Below are positions 62,650 to 64,000 of a DNA stretch of 64,000 nucleotides, piece after piece; within the stretch, counting starts at the first letter, position 1, and each line of letters opens with the position of its first letter. The notes beneath the pieces were generated by a model, which saw only the letters and a program-made list of their open reading frames with translations, was not told the origin of the DNA and ran no database searches. Made by a program: the position numbers and the translations under genes. The stretch covers positions 199,711 to 263,710 of the forward strand of contig NZ_SOCA01000002.1 of the NCBI RefSeq assembly GCF_004364345.1, read 5' to 3'. Source of the stretch: Prosthecobacter fusiformis (GTDB lineage Bacteria; Verrucomicrobiota; Verrucomicrobiia; Verrucomicrobiales; Verrucomicrobiaceae).

Positions 62650-64000
62650 TCAAGCCGCCGCATGCCGGGCCAGATAAGTCCGGCAGTTTTCCTCACCCAT
62701 GTACTTCGCCAGCAGCTTGGGGTCCGTTTCGGTCAGATCCACCAGGATCAGCCCATCAATGACGGAGGAGAAATCCTTGTCCACATTGAAGCTCAAAATG
62801 GTTCCGCTGAGGCGCAGGTAGTGCTTTAGCAAAATAGGGATGCCTTTGCCATCCGTCTCCACGCTGGAGATCAGGGCGGAGCAGTCATCCACATCCTGGA
62901 GATTCGCGCTGATGAATTCCCGCATCAGTCGTCGTGTGCGCAGGTAGCGGAAGGGATTGCGCGGTTTCACAAAACTGGCCAGGTCCTCATGCAGGCAGTT
63001 TCCCTGGAGAAACTCCACCATCATTTTTTGGCTCAGGCTATCGTAATCCCGGCTGATGCTCACCGGCCCGAAGAGCTTTTTATACCCCGGATTTCTCACC
63101 ATCCAGTGAGCGATGCCCTTCCACAGCAGAGGCAGGGAGGAGAGGTTACGCTGGTATTCCTTAATGATGAAACTGCGGCCCATCTCCACGGCGCTTTCCA
63201 GATGAGCCAGGAAGGGTTTTTCAAATTTGAACAGGGTGCTCGTATAAAGCCCCTTGGGGCCATACTCACGCAGGATGATGTCTGCCCGGCCTAACCGATA
63301 CGCCCCGGCGATCTGCTGCTTGTCCTCATCCCAGAGGAACAGGTGCTGATAGTAGCGGTCGTATTTATCCAGGTCCACCTCGTTACCGGTGCCCTCGCCC
63401 ACCGCACGGAAGGTCAGCTCACGCAGTCTGCCGATCTCCTGCAACGTGTCTGGGATCTCATGGGAATGGGCGGCATAGACGCTCAGATTTCCCTGGCCTG
63501 TCAGGCGGCCACCACGCTCATGCAGGGACATTACCTCATTCAGGATGCGCTCCCGGTGCTCGGCTGCCAGCACGCTTTCACGGGTGGAATCCAGGCTTTC
63601 TATAGCCGGTGCAGTCTCTGCCGTTTTGCGGCGGTTGGCCAGGATGAAGGTATGAATGCGCAGGTATTTAGTCAGCGCCTCATCGTCCTCAAACTTGCGC
63701 AGCTTGGAAAACGCGATGGGACTGCCCACCCGCATCTCCACACGGGTGTTGCGTTTGTTGCAGAATTCTCTCAGCAGCAGGCCAGTGCGCAGACGTGGAT
63801 GCAGCAGGCCTGCCGCATGGAAAAGGGAGCTGTTGCTGCCAGGAAAATAGACCGGCAGCACGGTGGCCTTGCTGCGTCGTACGAGGGAGCCCACATGGGT
63901 GCTCCACACAGGCTCCTGCAGGCCGGTGCCAGGTTTGTAACCAGCCACTTCACCGGCCGGGAAAATCACTAGCGCGCCCCCTGCCTTCAGGTGCTTGATC
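62650..64000 (-). CDS. PlsC-like/GNAT acyltransferase fusion (5' end cut by window)
   Basis: The visible 450 residues continue past the window edge on the minus strand (the frame reads IKHLKAGGALVIFPAGEVAG), where FPAGEVAG is a lysophospholipid-acyltransferase-like motif. The second half (about from residue 175) looks like a GNAT domain of the OlsB/hemolysin kind: LRELTFRAVGEGTGNEVDLDKYDRYYQHLFLWDEDKQQIAGAYRLG, which in other bacteria acylates ornithine lipids. The protein may make aminolipids or membrane phospholipids. The true start lies beyond the window. Confidence 0.85.
   Translation of the reverse strand, partial: IKHLKAGGALVIFPAGEVAGYKPGTGLQEPVWSTHVGSLVRRSKATVLPVYFPGSNSSLFHAAGLLHPRLRTGLLLREFCNKRNTRVEMRVGSPIAFSKLRKFEDDEALTKYLRIHTFILANRRKTAETAPAIESLDSTRESVLAAEHRERILNEVMSLHERGGRLTGQGNLSVYAAHSHEIPDTLQEIGRLRELTFRAVGEGTGNEVDLDKYDRYYQHLFLWDEDKQQIAGAYRLGRADIILREYGPKGLYTSTLFKFEKPFLAHLESAVEMGRSFIIKEYQRNLSSLPLLWKGIAHWMVRNPGYKKLFGPVSISRDYDSLSQKMMVEFLQGNCLHEDLASFVKPRNPFRYLRTRRLMREFISANLQDVDDCSALISSVETDGKGIPILLKHYLRLSGTILSFNVDKDFSSVIDGLILVDLTETDPKLLAKYMGEENCRTYLARHAAA

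Overview
The window looks like chromosomal DNA of a verrucomicrobial bacterium, probably near Verrucomicrobiaceae such as Prosthecobacter. This is inferred from protein families, not from a search. The signs are a ThuA/dehydrogenase/cytochrome c giant of the kind typical of the PVC group, several Gfo/Idh/MocA oxidoreductases (one with a Tat signal), an outer-membrane lipopolysaccharide assembly gene (lptD) beside lpxA, an ELWxxDGT repeat protein, a type II secretion-like pseudopilin operon, and GC-rich DNA with weak Shine-Dalgarno sites. I saw no rRNA, tRNA, CRISPR array, transposase or phage gene.

Positions 1-10,640 (minus strand) hold a type II secretion/type IV pilus-like operon. In transcription order it is a TPR membrane protein, gspE, a ParE-like toxin-antitoxin pair, then gspF, G, H, I, J, K, L and a cut gspM. 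Most genes overlap or nearly touch. The antitoxin-toxin pair sits between the ATPase and the platform protein. A hairpin-forming repeat covers the gspH leader region. A Tat-exported Gfo/Idh/MocA protein lies upstream (10,763-12,127).

Positions 12,373-17,328 (plus strand) are a GldA/GldF/GldG-like ABC transporter operon ending in a DUF4340 protein and a clear terminator. Positions 17,566-23,160 encode one secreted protein of about 1,860 residues with some 16 ELWxxDGT repeats followed by ASH-like and Ig-like modules; it could be a substrate of the secretion system. After an AT-rich gap of 700 bp come a Gfo/Idh/MocA gene, lpxA, lptD, ugd, rsmB, an S4-domain protein, a carboxypeptidase-like protein whose active-site motifs are degenerate, and a phosphofructokinase. 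This is an envelope and core-metabolism stretch, all on the plus strand.

Positions 33,780-45,995 are mixed: small lipoproteins, a basic/acidic Ala-Glu-rich protein, another Gfo/Idh/MocA gene, a pair of diverged intergenic direct repeats, a 1,417-residue CheB-CheR-PAS-histidine kinase-receiver hybrid, xylA, small secreted or membrane proteins and thrH. Positions 46,008-48,697 (minus) are the compact purH-pdxJ-acpS cluster, preceded by an intergenic region with nine TGGGGA/TCCCCA-type boxes. Positions 49,181-55,881 hold an SGNH-like protein lacking the usual Ser and the 1,499-residue ThuA-discoidin-dehydrogenase-cytochrome fusion.

Positions 56,035-64,000 hold vapBC, plsY, a family-4-like uracil-DNA glycosylase without the iron-sulfur cysteines, glnS, a lone dhaK, a YraN/UPF0102 nuclease-like gene, surE, and a cut acyltransferase/GNAT-type gene at the right edge. 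No single locus is proved to be a new system. The most promising leads are the toxin-antitoxin pair inside the secretion operon, the three proteins that keep their folds but lose canonical active-site or cluster residues, the TGGGGA box array and the repeat in gspH.
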